Below are positions 28,198 to 37,891 of a stretch of 64,000 bases of DNA, in pieces. The stretch spans positions 744,001-808,000 of the forward strand of contig NZ_JAYKGJ010000001.1 in NCBI RefSeq assembly GCF_036860695.1, read 5' to 3'. Position 1 is the stretch's first letter, and every line of letters begins with the position of its first letter. The DNA is from Rosettibacter firmus (GTDB lineage Bacteria > Bacteroidota > Ignavibacteria > Ignavibacteriales > Melioribacteraceae). The notes under the pieces are model-generated. The model searched no databases. It was not told the origin of the DNA and saw only the letters and a program-made list of their open reading frames with translations. The position numbers and the translations under genes are program-made.

Positions 28198-29238
28198 TTA
28201 ATTTACTTCCCAGATATTATTGTTGAACATCAATTTTTCATACGTACCTTTGCCTTTTTTAGATTTCACCTCTTCAATTTGCTTCATATAATCTCCATCG
28301 AATGTAGGTTTATTGAATTGACGGAAAACACCAATAGGAGTAGGTAAACCAGGAATATCTGTAAATCTTGAAAGAATGAAACCACGTGTTGGATTAGCAT
28401 CAAATTCATCATGTACCCAGCAATCATTAATTGAATGAACTCCATCATTAAGGTTAATTACAACAGGATTTAATCCATCGAGTTTAATTCCTTTATCTTT
28501 ATTAGCACCAAATACCAGTGGTTTACCATGTTCAAGTACGAGAAGATTATCGGCTTTAGTTTCTTTATCTGTAAGATGAGAGAAAGCTCCATCATTAAAA
28601 ATCACGCAGTTTTGGTATACTTCTATAAATGCAAGTCCAACATGTTTAGAAGCTCTTAAAAGCATTTCCTGCATATGTTTGGTTTCGCGGTCAATAGTTC
28701 GTGCAATAAAAGTTGCACCTGCAGCATCAGCAAGTTTTATTGCATTAAAAGGAAACTCAACTGTTCCATAAGGTGATGATTTTGTAATTTTCCCTTTTTC
28801 TGAAGTAGGAGAATATTGACCTTTTGTTAAACCATAAATTTGATTATTAAATAATACGATTTTCAGATTAATATTTTTTCTACATGCATGAATAAAGTGA
28901 TTACCACCAATACTCAACATATCACCATCGCCGGTAGCAATCCAGACCTGTAATTTTGGATTTACAAGTTTTACTCCAGTTGCTATTGCCGCCGCTCTAC
29001 CATGAATTCCGTGGAAACCATAAGTTCCCATATAATATGGAAATCGGCTTGAACAACCAATTCCTGAAATCCAAACAATATTTTCTTTAAGTTCTCCAAA
29101 ATCCGGAGATGTTCTTTGAGTTTGGGCAAGTATTGAATAATCACCGCAACCCGGACACCATTTTACATCAACATCCGATGCAAAATCTTTTGCAGTATAC
29201 TTAACCTGAGTTTTTATTTCATCTATTTTATTTTCCAT
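28198..29238 (-). CDS. korB: 2-oxoacid:ferredoxin oxidoreductase, beta subunit
   Basis: 346 aa. Thiamine-diphosphate site: GCGDYS near residue 30 (VKWCPGCGDY), GIHGRAAAIATG and GDGDMLSIGGNHF (GDGD is the Mg/ThDP motif). It lacks the extra ferredoxin-like domain. An AGGAGG sits before the ATG, which overlaps the end of korA by 11 bp. Together they form a 2-oxoglutarate-type ferredoxin oxidoreductase that either decarboxylates 2-oxoacids with reduction of ferredoxin or runs in the reductive TCA direction. Substrate is inferred from the alpha subunit layout. Confidence 0.92.
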   Translation of the reverse strand: MENKIDEIKTQVKYTAKDFASDVDVKWCPGCGDYSILAQTQRTSPDFGELKENIVWISGIGCSSRFPYYMGTYGFHGIHGRAAAIATGVKLVNPKLQVWIATGDGDMLSIGGNHFIHACRKNINLKIVLFNNQIYGLTKGQYSPTSEKGKITKSSPYGTVEFPFNAIKLADAAGATFIARTIDRETKHMQEMLLRASKHVGLAFIEVYQNCVIFNDGAFSHLTDKETKADNLLVLEHGKPLVFGANKDKGIKLDGLNPVVINLNDGVHSINDCWVHDEFDANPTRGFILSRFTDIPGLPTPIGVFRQFNKPTFDGDYMKQIEEVKSKKGKGTYEKLMFNNNIWEVN

Positions 29239-31069
29239 TTTTTCCTCCTAAGACCTCGATAATCTTATTTTCAATTTCTGATACCTTGAATGGACGTCCT
29301 TGAACTTTATTTAATTGTATTACATCTTTCAAAAATTTGCTTCTTATAATAAACGCTAAATGACCCATATTAAGTTCAGGAATCAAAATCTTTTTAAATC
29401 TATTTAAAACATCTCCTAAATTTTTAGGGAATGGATTTATATAACGTAAATGAGCCTGCGAAGCTTTATAACCTTTCGATTTAATATTTTCGATTGCTTC
29501 TTTAATTGCACCATATGTGCTACCCCAACTTAGAACTAAAAGTTCCCCTTCCTGTTCTCCTTCAACTACCAAATCTGGAATTACTTTTTGAACATTATCA
29601 ACTTTTTGTTTTCTTACACGAACCATCTCTTCATGATTTTCAGGTTCATAGCTAATATTTCCATAAATATTTCTTTTCTCAAGACCACCAATACGATGTT
29701 CCAGTCCAGGTGTACCTGGTATAGCCCATGGACGAACTAAATTTTCATCTCGCTGATATGGATAAAAGTTTGTTGGATCGGTTCTAAAATTAACTTTTAT
29801 TTCGGGCAATTCTTCAAATTTTGGAATTCGGAGTGGTTCTGAACCAAAGGCTAAATAACCATCAGTTAACAATATAACTGGTGTCATATGTTCGATTGCA
29901 ATTTTTGAAGCTTCGATAGCCATATAGAAACAATCTGCTGGACTTTGAGCAGCTAAGACTACTAAAGGAGCTTCTCCATGTCTACCAAACATTGCTTGAA
30001 GTAAATCTGCCTGTTCAGTTTTTGTAGGCATTCCTGTACTTGGACCACTTCTTTGAACATCAACAACAACAAGTGGAAGTTCAGTCATTACAGCTAAACC
30101 AAGTGCTTCTGTTTTAAGTGAAAAACCTGGACCAGATGTTGTTGTAATAGCCAGTGCTCCTGCAAATGCTGCACCAATAGCAGCAGAGATTCCAGATATT
30201 TCATCTTCAGCCTGAAATGTTATTACATCATATTCTTTATATTTGCTCAGTTCCTGTAAAATTTCTGATGCTGGTGTAATAGGATAAGAACCAAGAAATA
30301 GTTTTAAACCACTTTTTAAGGATGCTGTAACGAATCCCAGAGCTGTTGCTTCGTTACCTGAAATATTACGATAAATTCCTTTAGGAAGTTTAGCAGCTTT
30401 TATTTCATATCTTGTTGTGAAAATTTCGGTAGTATCGCCATAATTATAACCTGCCTGTAATGCTCTTTTATTTGCTTCGACTAACTCTGGCCTATTTTTA
30501 AATTTTGTTTCAATCCATCTCATTGTAATATCAATGGGACGATTAAACATCCAGTACATCAATCCTAATGCAAAAAAGTTTTTACATCTTTCTTTTTCTT
30601 TAGTCGATAAATTTAAATCTTCCAGAGCAGACATTGTAAGTTGTGTGAGTGGAACAGGAATAACATTATATCCTGAAAGTGAACCATCCTCGAGTGGATT
30701 GGTTTCATAATTTGCTAATCTAAGATTTTTTGAATCAAATGCACTGGAATTTATTATTATAGTTGCATTTGGTTTTAAATCCTTAAGATTAACTTTTAGT
30801 GCAGCCGGATTCATTGCTACAAGAACATCAGGTGTATCACCTGGAGTTTGAATATCTTTACTGCTAAAATGTAATTGAAATCCACTTACACCAGAAAGTG
30901 AGCCAGCAGGGGCTCGAATTTCAGCAGGGAAATCTGGAAGTGTACTTAAATCATTACCTACTACTGCTGTAGTATCAGTAAATTGAGAGCCGGTTAACTG
31001 CATTCCATCGCCAGAGTCACCAGCAAATCTTACTGTTACATCTTCAACTATTTGAATTACCTTTGCCAT
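29228..31069 (-). CDS. korA: 2-oxoacid:acceptor oxidoreductase, fused gamma/alpha subunit
   Basis: 613 aa with the gamma domain fused in front (residues about 10-190; VRFAGDSGDGMQLTG), followed by the alpha domain with the pyrimidine-binding region (about 230-440; ITTTSGPGFSLKTEALG, PLVVVDVQRSGPSTGMPTKTEQADL) and a C-terminal domain. The fused gamma-alpha with separate beta is typical of KorAB. Reduced ferredoxin made here could feed the [FeFe]-hydrogenase that the maturase genes imply; this link is inference. Confidence 0.93.
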   Translation of the reverse strand: MAKVIQIVEDVTVRFAGDSGDGMQLTGSQFTDTTAVVGNDLSTLPDFPAEIRAPAGSLSGVSGFQLHFSSKDIQTPGDTPDVLVAMNPAALKVNLKDLKPNATIIINSSAFDSKNLRLANYETNPLEDGSLSGYNVIPVPLTQLTMSALEDLNLSTKEKERCKNFFALGLMYWMFNRPIDITMRWIETKFKNRPELVEANKRALQAGYNYGDTTEIFTTRYEIKAAKLPKGIYRNISGNEATALGFVTASLKSGLKLFLGSYPITPASEILQELSKYKEYDVITFQAEDEISGISAAIGAAFAGALAITTTSGPGFSLKTEALGLAVMTELPLVVVDVQRSGPSTGMPTKTEQADLLQAMFGRHGEAPLVVLAAQSPADCFYMAIEASKIAIEHMTPVILLTDGYLAFGSEPLRIPKFEELPEIKVNFRTDPTNFYPYQRDENLVRPWAIPGTPGLEHRIGGLEKRNIYGNISYEPENHEEMVRVRKQKVDNVQKVIPDLVVEGEQEGELLVLSWGSTYGAIKEAIENIKSKGYKASQAHLRYINPFPKNLGDVLNRFKKILIPELNMGHLAFIIRSKFLKDVIQLNKVQGRPFKVSEIENKIIEVLGGKNGK

Positions 31070-31148
31070 TTTTTTCTCTTAATTAAATAATTATACTTTT
31101 TATCTGTTTAAAAATATAAAATAAATTAATAAATAAAATACCCGAAAT

Positions 31149-32903
31149 TTATTTAACTCTTTGAAGTTTTTTAAGAAATTCATCAGAATTAACAAAACCT
31201 GTAAGCCTTTCAACTTCATTTCCTTTAGAATCAATAATTAAAACAGTTGGCATACCTACAATATTAAACTTTTTACGAATTATATCATTTTTTTCTGAAA
31301 GTGTTTGTGTCATATCAACCTTAAAAGTTATATAGTTTTTCAGTTCATTAATTACTCTTTTATCAGAAAAAGTAAGTGCATCTAATTCTTTACAGGGAAT
31401 ACACCAATCGGCATAAAAATCAATAACAATTTTTTGTTTGTTCAAAAGTGCTTCTTGAAAATCTTCTTCTGTATACTCCCTCCAGTTTGGAGATAATTTT
31501 TCTGCAGGCATAATTGAATAAATAGAAATTCCTATAACAATCAATGAAAAAATTATTTTGAACAATTTAAAACTGAAAACCTTATTCCCCATTCTATCAA
31601 TTATTAAAAGATACAAAGCAGCAATAATACCAAAAGCTGGTAAGAAGTAAACATTAATATCCTTGGAGAAAAGAGGCTGTATAAAGTAAATAGCCATACC
31701 AAGTAATAAAAATCCAAAAATATGTTTTACACCTTCCATCCAATCGCCAGCTCGAGGTAACTTTTTGATTTTACCAGAAAATATTGCAAGTAACAGATAT
31801 GGAGTTCCCAATCCAAGAGCCAGAACAAAAAACATTAAGAATCCATAATATGGATCTCCCTTTGCAGCCACATACGTTACAAGACCAAGTACAAATGGAC
31901 CAATACACGGAGCAGCAACTATACCCATAGTTAATCCCATAAAGAGTGAACCAAATAAACCAGCCTTTGCACCACCAGCTTTCATCACCCATTTATCAGG
32001 AAGTCTGAATTCATACACACCAAACTGGCTCAACGATAAAACAACAAACAATAATGAAATAGCAATCATTACAATAGGTTTTTGAAGAAGCGTTCCAAAT
32101 ACTGCTCCACTTAAAGATGTTATAACTCCAATTATTGAATAAGTTATTGCCATTCCTAAAATGTAAAGAGAACCTAATAATAACAATCTACTTGTTCTTC
32201 CTTCGCTCTGACCTCCAAAATATCCAATTGTAATTGGAATTAAAGGATAAACACAGGGAGTTAAATTAAGAGCCAATCCTCCCAGAAATATAAATAGCAA
32301 ACTTAAAACTATTCCATTTGATTCAAGTAAAGAACCAATTGAATTATCATTATTTTTATTTGCATTGCTTTCTTCAAAATTAATTTTATTAAAAATGCTT
32401 TCATTAATTTCATTTACTTTTATTGAATTACTAACAATATTGATTTGGAGAGTATCAATAACTTTTGCTGGCGGCATACAACTTTCGTTATTACATGCCT
32501 GGTAATTTAAATGAATTGGAATTTTATATGTGCCCAGTGGAATATCTGGATCAATTCGAATTAATCCAGCAATAAAAATTTCACCATCAAATACAGAGAC
32601 TGGTTTTTCTGAAAAACTAAATTTTAATTCTTTTGGTTTTGGGAAATAAACATTAGCCAGTGGAAATTTATTATCAAGTGAAATAACTCGAGTTGGGATT
32701 AAGAAATCTTCGTTTGGTTTATCTGAATTTATATGCCATGAATTTTTTATCGACACTTTTATAGCAAATTTGAAATTAGAATTCTGATGAGCATTATCCT
32801 GCCCGCTTATTAATTCAATTGTTACAATATCGCTGGAATTAAATTGAGAATAATTAATTCCTGCTAAAACAAAAAAAATTAGAAACAATATTTGCTTTAA
32901 CAT
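31149..32903 (-). CDS. dsbD: Thiol:disulfide interchange protein DsbD
   Basis: 584 aa. Signal peptide (ILFLIFFVLAGINYSQF), an N-terminal DsbD-alpha domain with its redox pair in ACNNESCMPP (about 145), eight transmembrane segments including NLTPCVYPL and AAPCIGPFV (the cysteines of the membrane relay), and a C-terminal thioredoxin domain with FYADWCIPCKELDA. It passes electrons from cytoplasmic thioredoxin to periplasmic reductases, for example in cytochrome maturation. Complete; nadE lies 35 bp upstream on the same strand. Confidence 0.94.
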   Translation of the reverse strand: MLKQILFLIFFVLAGINYSQFNSSDIVTIELISGQDNAHQNSNFKFAIKVSIKNSWHINSDKPNEDFLIPTRVISLDNKFPLANVYFPKPKELKFSFSEKPVSVFDGEIFIAGLIRIDPDIPLGTYKIPIHLNYQACNNESCMPPAKVIDTLQINIVSNSIKVNEINESIFNKINFEESNANKNNDNSIGSLLESNGIVLSLLFIFLGGLALNLTPCVYPLIPITIGYFGGQSEGRTSRLLLLGSLYILGMAITYSIIGVITSLSGAVFGTLLQKPIVMIAISLLFVVLSLSQFGVYEFRLPDKWVMKAGGAKAGLFGSLFMGLTMGIVAAPCIGPFVLGLVTYVAAKGDPYYGFLMFFVLALGLGTPYLLLAIFSGKIKKLPRAGDWMEGVKHIFGFLLLGMAIYFIQPLFSKDINVYFLPAFGIIAALYLLIIDRMGNKVFSFKLFKIIFSLIVIGISIYSIMPAEKLSPNWREYTEEDFQEALLNKQKIVIDFYADWCIPCKELDALTFSDKRVINELKNYITFKVDMTQTLSEKNDIIRKKFNIVGMPTVLIIDSKGNEVERLTGFVNSDEFLKKLQRVK

Positions 32904-32938
32904 ATACTACCTTTGAGTTAATAATGTTAATTTAAGAT

Positions 32939-34582
32939 TTATAACTTTCTCCAGCCCTGAACTATAGGATATCTTCTTCCATATCCAAAAGCTTTTGTTG
33001 ATATTCTGAGCACAGGTGCTGCTTGCTTTCTTTTAAATTCATTTCGATCTACCATATTTAATACTTTCAAAACAGTTTCAGGTTCTCCAATTGCTTCTGA
33101 AATTTCTTTAAATTCTTTTTGTTCTTCGAGATACATTTTTAAAATTTTATCGAGTAAATCGTAAGGTGGGAGCGTATCCTGATCTTTTTGATTTGGTCTT
33201 AACTCTGCGGAAGGAGCTTTATTTATTATTTCCTTTGGAATAATCTCTTTGTCACGATTTATGTAATTCACAATTTTATAAACCTGAGTTTTATAAACAT
33301 CTCCAATTACTGCAAGTGCTCCACACATATCACCATACAACGTAGCATAACCAGTTGCAAGTTCCGATTTATTTCCAGTTGCACAAAGTAGATAACCATG
33401 CTTATTAGATAATGCCATCAAAAACATTCCTCTTATTCTTGCCTGAATATTTTCTTCAGTTAAATCTGGCTGCTTTCCTCTAAAAGAACTATTAAGCACT
33501 CGTAGAATTTCATTAAATACAGATTGTATTGAAATTTTCTCTGATGAGATGCCTAAATTTCGAATAAGTTTCTCAGAATCTTCTATACTTCCTTTACTTG
33601 AAAATTCTGAAGGCATTAAAACAACATGAACATTTTCTTTGCCGAGTGCCTGAACAGCTAAATAAGTTACCAAAGCAGAATCGATACCACCACTTAATCC
33701 AACCAATGCTTTTTCAAAACCAGTTTTACGTGCATAATCTCTAATTCCCAGAATCAATGCATTTAGTGCTTCTTCTTCAAAAATATCTTCAACATGGTTA
33801 ATTTCATTATAATTCTTTTTAGTATCAAAAACAAAATAATCTTCCTGAAAAGCTTTCCCCAGCATGCACAATCTTCCATTTGAATCAAAACACATACTTG
33901 CACCATCAAAAATTAATTCTGTTTGTGCACCAACATAACAAACATAAACAAGTGGTAATTTATCTGTTCTTGTAAGAACACTCAGCATATTATAACGAAG
34001 TTTTCTTTTCCCATATGCATAAGGACTTGCAGAAATATTTATTAAAAGAGTTGCTCCAAGTTCTACTTGCTTTTGAACAGGATCGACTGGATATCGACGT
34101 TTTTTCCAGTAGTCTTCATCATTCCAGATGTCTTCACAAATTGATATGCCAAGTTTTTCATTCTTAAACTCATGAATATTTACTTCTTTTGCAGGTTCAA
34201 AGTATCTAACTTCGTCAAATACATCATAATTGGGAATTAATGATTTACTCTGAACAAATTGAATCTTTCCATTGTAGCATAACACAGCTGAGTTGTAAAC
34301 ACCTGTTCCAATTAATTCTTCGTAATCTTCTGTTATGGTTCCAAAAATAAGTCCAACATCTGTTGTCTGTTTAGCAATTTCTTCGGTAGCATTTCTTATT
34401 GCTTCTCTGAATTCTCTTTTTTCAACTAAATCAAGTGGTGGATAACCACAAAGAAATAATTCGGGAAAAATTACAATATCAACTCCATCATTAATTCCTT
34501 TTTGATATCCTTTAAGAATTTTTTTTGTATTACCTTTGATATCTCCAATTATGTTATTGTATTGACAGATAGCTATTTTCAT
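32939..34582 (-). CDS. nadE: NAD+ synthetase, glutamine-dependent
   Basis: 547 aa. The N-terminal nitrilase-like glutaminase domain (1-260) has the Glu in FPELFLCGYPPLD and the nucleophilic Cys in ISICEDIWND. The synthetase domain starts near 270 with the P-loop GLSGGIDSALVTYLAV and has ATGNKSELATGYATLYGD further on. It amidates nicotinic acid adenine dinucleotide with ATP and glutamine-derived ammonia. dsbD follows; PspC lies divergently upstream. Confidence 0.95.
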   Translation of the reverse strand: MKIAICQYNNIIGDIKGNTKKILKGYQKGINDGVDIVIFPELFLCGYPPLDLVEKREFREAIRNATEEIAKQTTDVGLIFGTITEDYEELIGTGVYNSAVLCYNGKIQFVQSKSLIPNYDVFDEVRYFEPAKEVNIHEFKNEKLGISICEDIWNDEDYWKKRRYPVDPVQKQVELGATLLINISASPYAYGKRKLRYNMLSVLTRTDKLPLVYVCYVGAQTELIFDGASMCFDSNGRLCMLGKAFQEDYFVFDTKKNYNEINHVEDIFEEEALNALILGIRDYARKTGFEKALVGLSGGIDSALVTYLAVQALGKENVHVVLMPSEFSSKGSIEDSEKLIRNLGISSEKISIQSVFNEILRVLNSSFRGKQPDLTEENIQARIRGMFLMALSNKHGYLLCATGNKSELATGYATLYGDMCGALAVIGDVYKTQVYKIVNYINRDKEIIPKEIINKAPSAELRPNQKDQDTLPPYDLLDKILKMYLEEQKEFKEISEAIGEPETVLKVLNMVDRNEFKRKQAAPVLRISTKAFGYGRRYPIVQGWRKL

Positions 34583-34691
34583 AAAAATTATTTTTTTTGT
34601 TTAAAGAAAATTAGTAAGTATATATAAGAATTCAAACCTTTTCTATATTAATGCGTCTTAATAATCAGACTAATTTTTGCTGGAGGTTGAT

Positions 34692-35120
34692 ATGCCAAAA
34701 AAATTATATCGTTCGAGAAAATTTAGAGTACTCGGTGGCGTAGCAGGTGGCTTAGCTGAGTATTTTGGATTAGATCCAATTCTTATGAGAGTAATTTTTG
34801 TTTTGATTACTCTAATTAATGGAATTGGGATTTTACTTTATATAATTCTCTGGATTATTATCCCAGAAGAACCATTAGAACTTGCGTATAACATCAATCA
34901 AGAAGAAAAAAAAGATAATCAAGAACCACAACAATCTCAGACAATTTTTGAATCCAGAAAAAATGGGAAAGGCAGAACTGTTATTGGAATTATTCTAATA
35001 ATCATTGGTTTACTGTTCTTAGCCGAAAGATTTATTCCTTCATTTTGTTTTGAAGATATTATACCAATAACATTAATCATAATCGGAGTTCTTTTAATAT
35101 GGAATTCAGTATCTAAATAA
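34692..35120 (+). CDS. PspC-domain membrane protein
   Basis: 142 aa. The PspC domain (KLYRSRKFRVLGGVAGGLAEYFGLDPILMRVIF) comes first, followed by a transmembrane helix, an acidic linker (NQEEKKDNQEPQQ) and a second helical pair (TVIGIILIIIGLLFL and ITLIIIGVLLIW). I start at the ATG 34692 with GGAGG six bases before it; the longest frame (TTG at 34677) would place the SD inside the coding region. PspC-like proteins respond to envelope stress. It is coupled to the next gene (TAATG). Confidence 0.88.
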   Translation: MPKKLYRSRKFRVLGGVAGGLAEYFGLDPILMRVIFVLITLINGIGILLYIILWIIIPEEPLELAYNINQEEKKDNQEPQQSQTIFESRKNGKGRTVIGIILIIIGLLFLAERFIPSFCFEDIIPITLIIIGVLLIWNSVSK

Positions 35121-35131
35121 TGAGGTGTGAA

Positions 35132-36028
35132 ATGAAAAGTAAGCAATTGTCATGGGGTTTCTTTTTAATTACAATAGGCTCATTATTCCTTTTAACTAAA
35201 TATAATTTTATTAATACAGATTTCTCTTTTGTTTGGGACATCTGGCCATTGATTTTCATTCTCTGGGGTGGATTAATAATATTCAAAAATACTATTGCAA
35301 AGCCAATACTGAGTTCGCTTACTGGAATTTATTTAGCCGTGATGCTTTTTGGTATAGTTTCAAATACATTTTCTAATTTCGACTGGACAAATGATTATAA
35401 TCAAGTTTACCAGACTTATGCAGAAGATTATAATGATTCTATAAAATATGCTGAATTAGATTTTAAATCGGGTGCTGGTTATTTTGAAATTGCAGAAACC
35501 ACAGATAAATTAATTTTATGTAACAGTTATGGAAGCTGGGCAGATTACGATTTTGAAACAAGCAAGACAGATAGTTCTTGTTATATTGATTTAAGACTCG
35601 AAAAAAACACTTTTAATTTTCCAATTAACAAAGTAAAAAATAATCTCTTAATTAATTTAAATGAAAAACCAGTATGGGATATCGACCTGAATTTTGGTGC
35701 TGCCAAAGCAAAACTGGATTTATCTCATTACAGAGTTCGTAATATTCAATTAAACACAGGTGCATCAAATGTAATTTTGAAATTAGGAGATAAATACGAT
35801 TCAACTGATGTTGATATTGATATAGGAGCTGCAAAAATTAAAATTTATGTTCCTAAAAATTCTGGGTGTCGTCTCGAAGGTGATATGGTACTTATGAGCA
35901 GAGATTTAGATGGTCTAAAGAAAGTTGATTCAGATTTATATGAAACACCAGATTATGAAAATGCCCAGAAAAAGATATCCATTAGAATAAATGGAGGAGT
36001 ATCATCATTCAAAATTATCAGATACTAA
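35132..36028 (+). CDS. LiaF-like membrane protein with C-terminal beta domain
   Basis: About 298 aa. Three hydrophobic segments at the N-terminus (GFFLITIGSLFLLT, IWPLIFILWGGLIIF, SSLTGIYLAVMLFGIV), then a beta-rich soluble domain (about 110-298) resembling the LiaF/toast-rack fold with repeated DLNFGAAKAKLDLS and VDIDIGAAKIKIYVP phrases. I start at 35132 because GAGGTG lies 4 bases ahead; the ATG at 35120 overlapping the pspC stop is an alternative. LiaF-type proteins modulate envelope-stress kinases. The stop overlaps the end of the convergent MGMT-like gene. Confidence 0.75.
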   Translation: MKSKQLSWGFFLITIGSLFLLTKYNFINTDFSFVWDIWPLIFILWGGLIIFKNTIAKPILSSLTGIYLAVMLFGIVSNTFSNFDWTNDYNQVYQTYAEDYNDSIKYAELDFKSGAGYFEIAETTDKLILCNSYGSWADYDFETSKTDSSCYIDLRLEKNTFNFPINKVKNNLLINLNEKPVWDIDLNFGAAKAKLDLSHYRVRNIQLNTGASNVILKLGDKYDSTDVDIDIGAAKIKIYVPKNSGCRLEGDMVLMSRDLDGLKKVDSDLYETPDYENAQKKISIRINGGVSSFKIIRY

Positions 36029-36364
36029 CTTTTCGGGTTGCCAGAAATGTTTTTTCATATTTACACATTTATTTTCATCAAACTCGATTCCTTCGGCTCG
36101 TAAAAGTTCTTCCATTAAATCAGGGTCGCCAAAATGTAATCTTCCTGTTAAAGCACCAAAACGATTTACAACTCTATGACAGGGTAAATTACTATTTTTT
36201 GCACTATTTAAAGCCCATCCAACAGTTCTTGCAGCTGAACGAATGCCGCATGCTTCTGCAATAGCACCATACGTAGTTACTTTTCCTTCTGGAATTTTTG
36301 CTACTATTTTATACACTCTATCAAAAAAATCTTTTTCACTTTCTTTCATCTTTATTTTCGACAT
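36005..36364 (-). CDS. MGMT-family DNA alkyltransferase-like protein
   Basis: 119 aa single-domain protein. The winged-helix DNA-binding part GKVTTYGAIAEACGIRSAARTVGWAL is followed by the active-site loop LPCHRVV, so the acceptor Cys is present, unlike alkyltransferase-like (ATL) proteins with Trp. It lacks the N-terminal domain of Ogt/Ada. It should repair O6-alkylguanine or flag it for nucleotide excision repair. Its start overlaps the glycosyltransferase stop by 29 bp (or 14 bp if ATG 36349 is used); its 3' end overlaps the convergent LiaF-like gene by 24 bp. Confidence 0.88.
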   Translation of the reverse strand: MSKIKMKESEKDFFDRVYKIVAKIPEGKVTTYGAIAEACGIRSAARTVGWALNSAKNSNLPCHRVVNRFGALTGRLHFGDPDLMEELLRAEGIEFDENKCVNMKKHFWQPEKLVSDNFE

Positions 36365-37112
36365 TTTGCAATTCCCATATTTTCATATATGTCATCATAT
36401 TTGTCATCATGTGTATTAAAGAGACCATTAAACCATAGATTCCATCTTTGTATCCTTTTCTTGAAATAAAATGGTTTAAAAATGCAGCCAAAGGATGCAA
36501 TATTAAATCTCTTGCTTTTACTTTTTTTGAATTAATCTTTTCTTGTGCTTGCAGATGTGAATAAATATTTATTTTACGAAAAGTATCGTTAAAATTTTGA
36601 TGTGCTTTATGAATTATATCACTCTTCAAATAACCAATTTTTCCAGTTACTTCAAAACCTTCATGCACTTTTCTATCTATAACACCTGCAAAATTTTTTT
36701 TGAATAATCTTAATTGATAATCAGGATACCAGAAACAGGTTTTAATTTCTTTGTGATTAAAAAAATTAAGACGTGGAATAAAATAACCATTAAAATCATT
36801 ATCGTTTGATAAAATAAATTCAATTTCATTTTTTAATTTATTTGAAACTCTTTCATCTGCATCGAGACTTAAAACCCATTCATTATTTGCTTTTTCCAGA
36901 GAGAACTTTCGTTGAGAAGAATATCCTTCCCATTTGCGAATGAAAATATTATCTGTATATTTTTTAGCAATTTCAATTGTTGAGTCATTGCTTTCTGCAT
37001 CCACAATCACAATTTCATCTGCCCATTTTACACTTTCAAGACAATCCTGAATATTTTTTTCTTCGTTATAAGTAATAATAATAACGGAGAGCTTTTTTCT
37101 TTTATTATTCAA
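36336..37112 (-). CDS. Glycosyltransferase family 2 (WaaE-like)
   Basis: 258 aa GT-A fold. The start is a TTG with GGAGAG eight bases before it. Nucleotide-sugar motifs: ITYNEEKNIQDCLESVKWADEIVIVDAESND and the DxD metal site LSLDADERVS. The arrangement of RKVHEGFEVTG and a hydrophobic C-terminal segment matches WaaE-type inner-core LPS or lipo-oligosaccharide glucosyltransferases. Sits in a run of small housekeeping genes with MGMT and yjbQ. Substrate unverified. Confidence 0.8.
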   Translation of the reverse strand: MNNKRKKLSVIIITYNEEKNIQDCLESVKWADEIVIVDAESNDSTIEIAKKYTDNIFIRKWEGYSSQRKFSLEKANNEWVLSLDADERVSNKLKNEIEFILSNDNDFNGYFIPRLNFFNHKEIKTCFWYPDYQLRLFKKNFAGVIDRKVHEGFEVTGKIGYLKSDIIHKAHQNFNDTFRKINIYSHLQAQEKINSKKVKARDLILHPLAAFLNHFISRKGYKDGIYGLMVSLIHMMTNMMTYMKIWELQNVENKDERK

Positions 37113-37115
37113 TAA

Positions 37116-37529
37116 TTACTCTCCAATAATTTTAATAATTACTCTTTTTCTTCTCTGTCCATCAAATTCTGCATAATAAACCTGTTGCCATGGACCAAAA
37201 TCAAGTTTACCATCTGTAACTGGAATTATAACTTCGTGATGAATCAATAAACTTTTAAGGTGAGCATCTCCATTATCTTCACCTGTTCTATGATGTCGAT
37301 AGTTTGGATTAAAGGGGGCAAGTTTTTCGAGCCATTCATCAATATCTTGAATTAAACCACTTTCTGCGTCATTAACATAAACTCCAGCTGTAATATGCAT
37401 AGCAGATACTAACACCATTCCTTCTTTAATACCACTTTTCTTTAATGCTTTTTCGACATCAGAAGTTATATTTATATATTCTCTTCTTTTAGCTGTATTA
37501 AACCATAAATATTCAGTATAACTTTTCAT
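37116..37529 (-). CDS. yjbQ: YjbQ-family protein (secondary thiamine-phosphate synthase enzyme)
   Basis: 137 aa, the family size. Conserved signatures: [51 protein letters not shown] and [16 protein letters not shown]. The family assignment is firm; a weak thiamine-phosphate synthase activity is reported for some members, true role uncertain. It lies directly after the cyclic-nucleotide domain gene with a 12 bp gap. Confidence 0.9.
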   Translation of the reverse strand: MKSYTEYLWFNTAKRREYINITSDVEKALKKSGIKEGMVLVSAMHITAGVYVNDAESGLIQDIDEWLEKLAPFNPNYRHHRTGEDNGDAHLKSLLIHHEVIIPVTDGKLDFGPWQQVYYAEFDGQRRKRVIIKIIGE

Positions 37530-37541
37530 AAAACAACTCTC

Positions 37542-37880
37542 TTATTGTTGAGAAATTTCATCGGTTAGTTTTGCAAGTCTTTCTGCAAGACTATAGATAA
37601 GTTTATAGGATATATCAGGATATTGCTTAATTATATCTTCAATTTCACCTTCAACTTCGATGAGTTCTACATCAGTTATTGCCAGTATTGATGCTGTTCT
37701 TGGTTTTTTCAATATTAAGCTCATCTCACCAAGAATAGTTCCTTCTTTATCAAACTCTCTAATCTTAATCCCATTTTTATAAATTCCAACTTTACCATCA
37801 ACAAGTACAAAAAGTTTATTTGCTTTTTCTCCTTCGTTTGCTATCAGTTCACCTTTCATAAAACTTCTTAGACGAGACAT
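37542..37880 (-). CDS. Single-domain cyclic-nucleotide-binding protein
   Basis: 112 aa consisting only of a cNMP-binding beta-roll. The phosphate-binding cassette GTILGEMSLILKKPRTASILA is complete (E and R-T-A). No DNA-binding domain and no membrane part, so it may be a small regulatory subunit or a sensor. The start is 11 bp after the prfB stop. Ligand unknown. The same fold is fused to MscS at 19.1-20.5 kb. Confidence 0.8.
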   Translation of the reverse strand: MSRLRSFMKGELIANEGEKANKLFVLVDGKVGIYKNGIKIREFDKEGTILGEMSLILKKPRTASILAITDVELIEVEGEIEDIIKQYPDISYKLIYSLAERLAKLTDEISQQ

Positions 37881-37891
37881 GAAATAGTCCT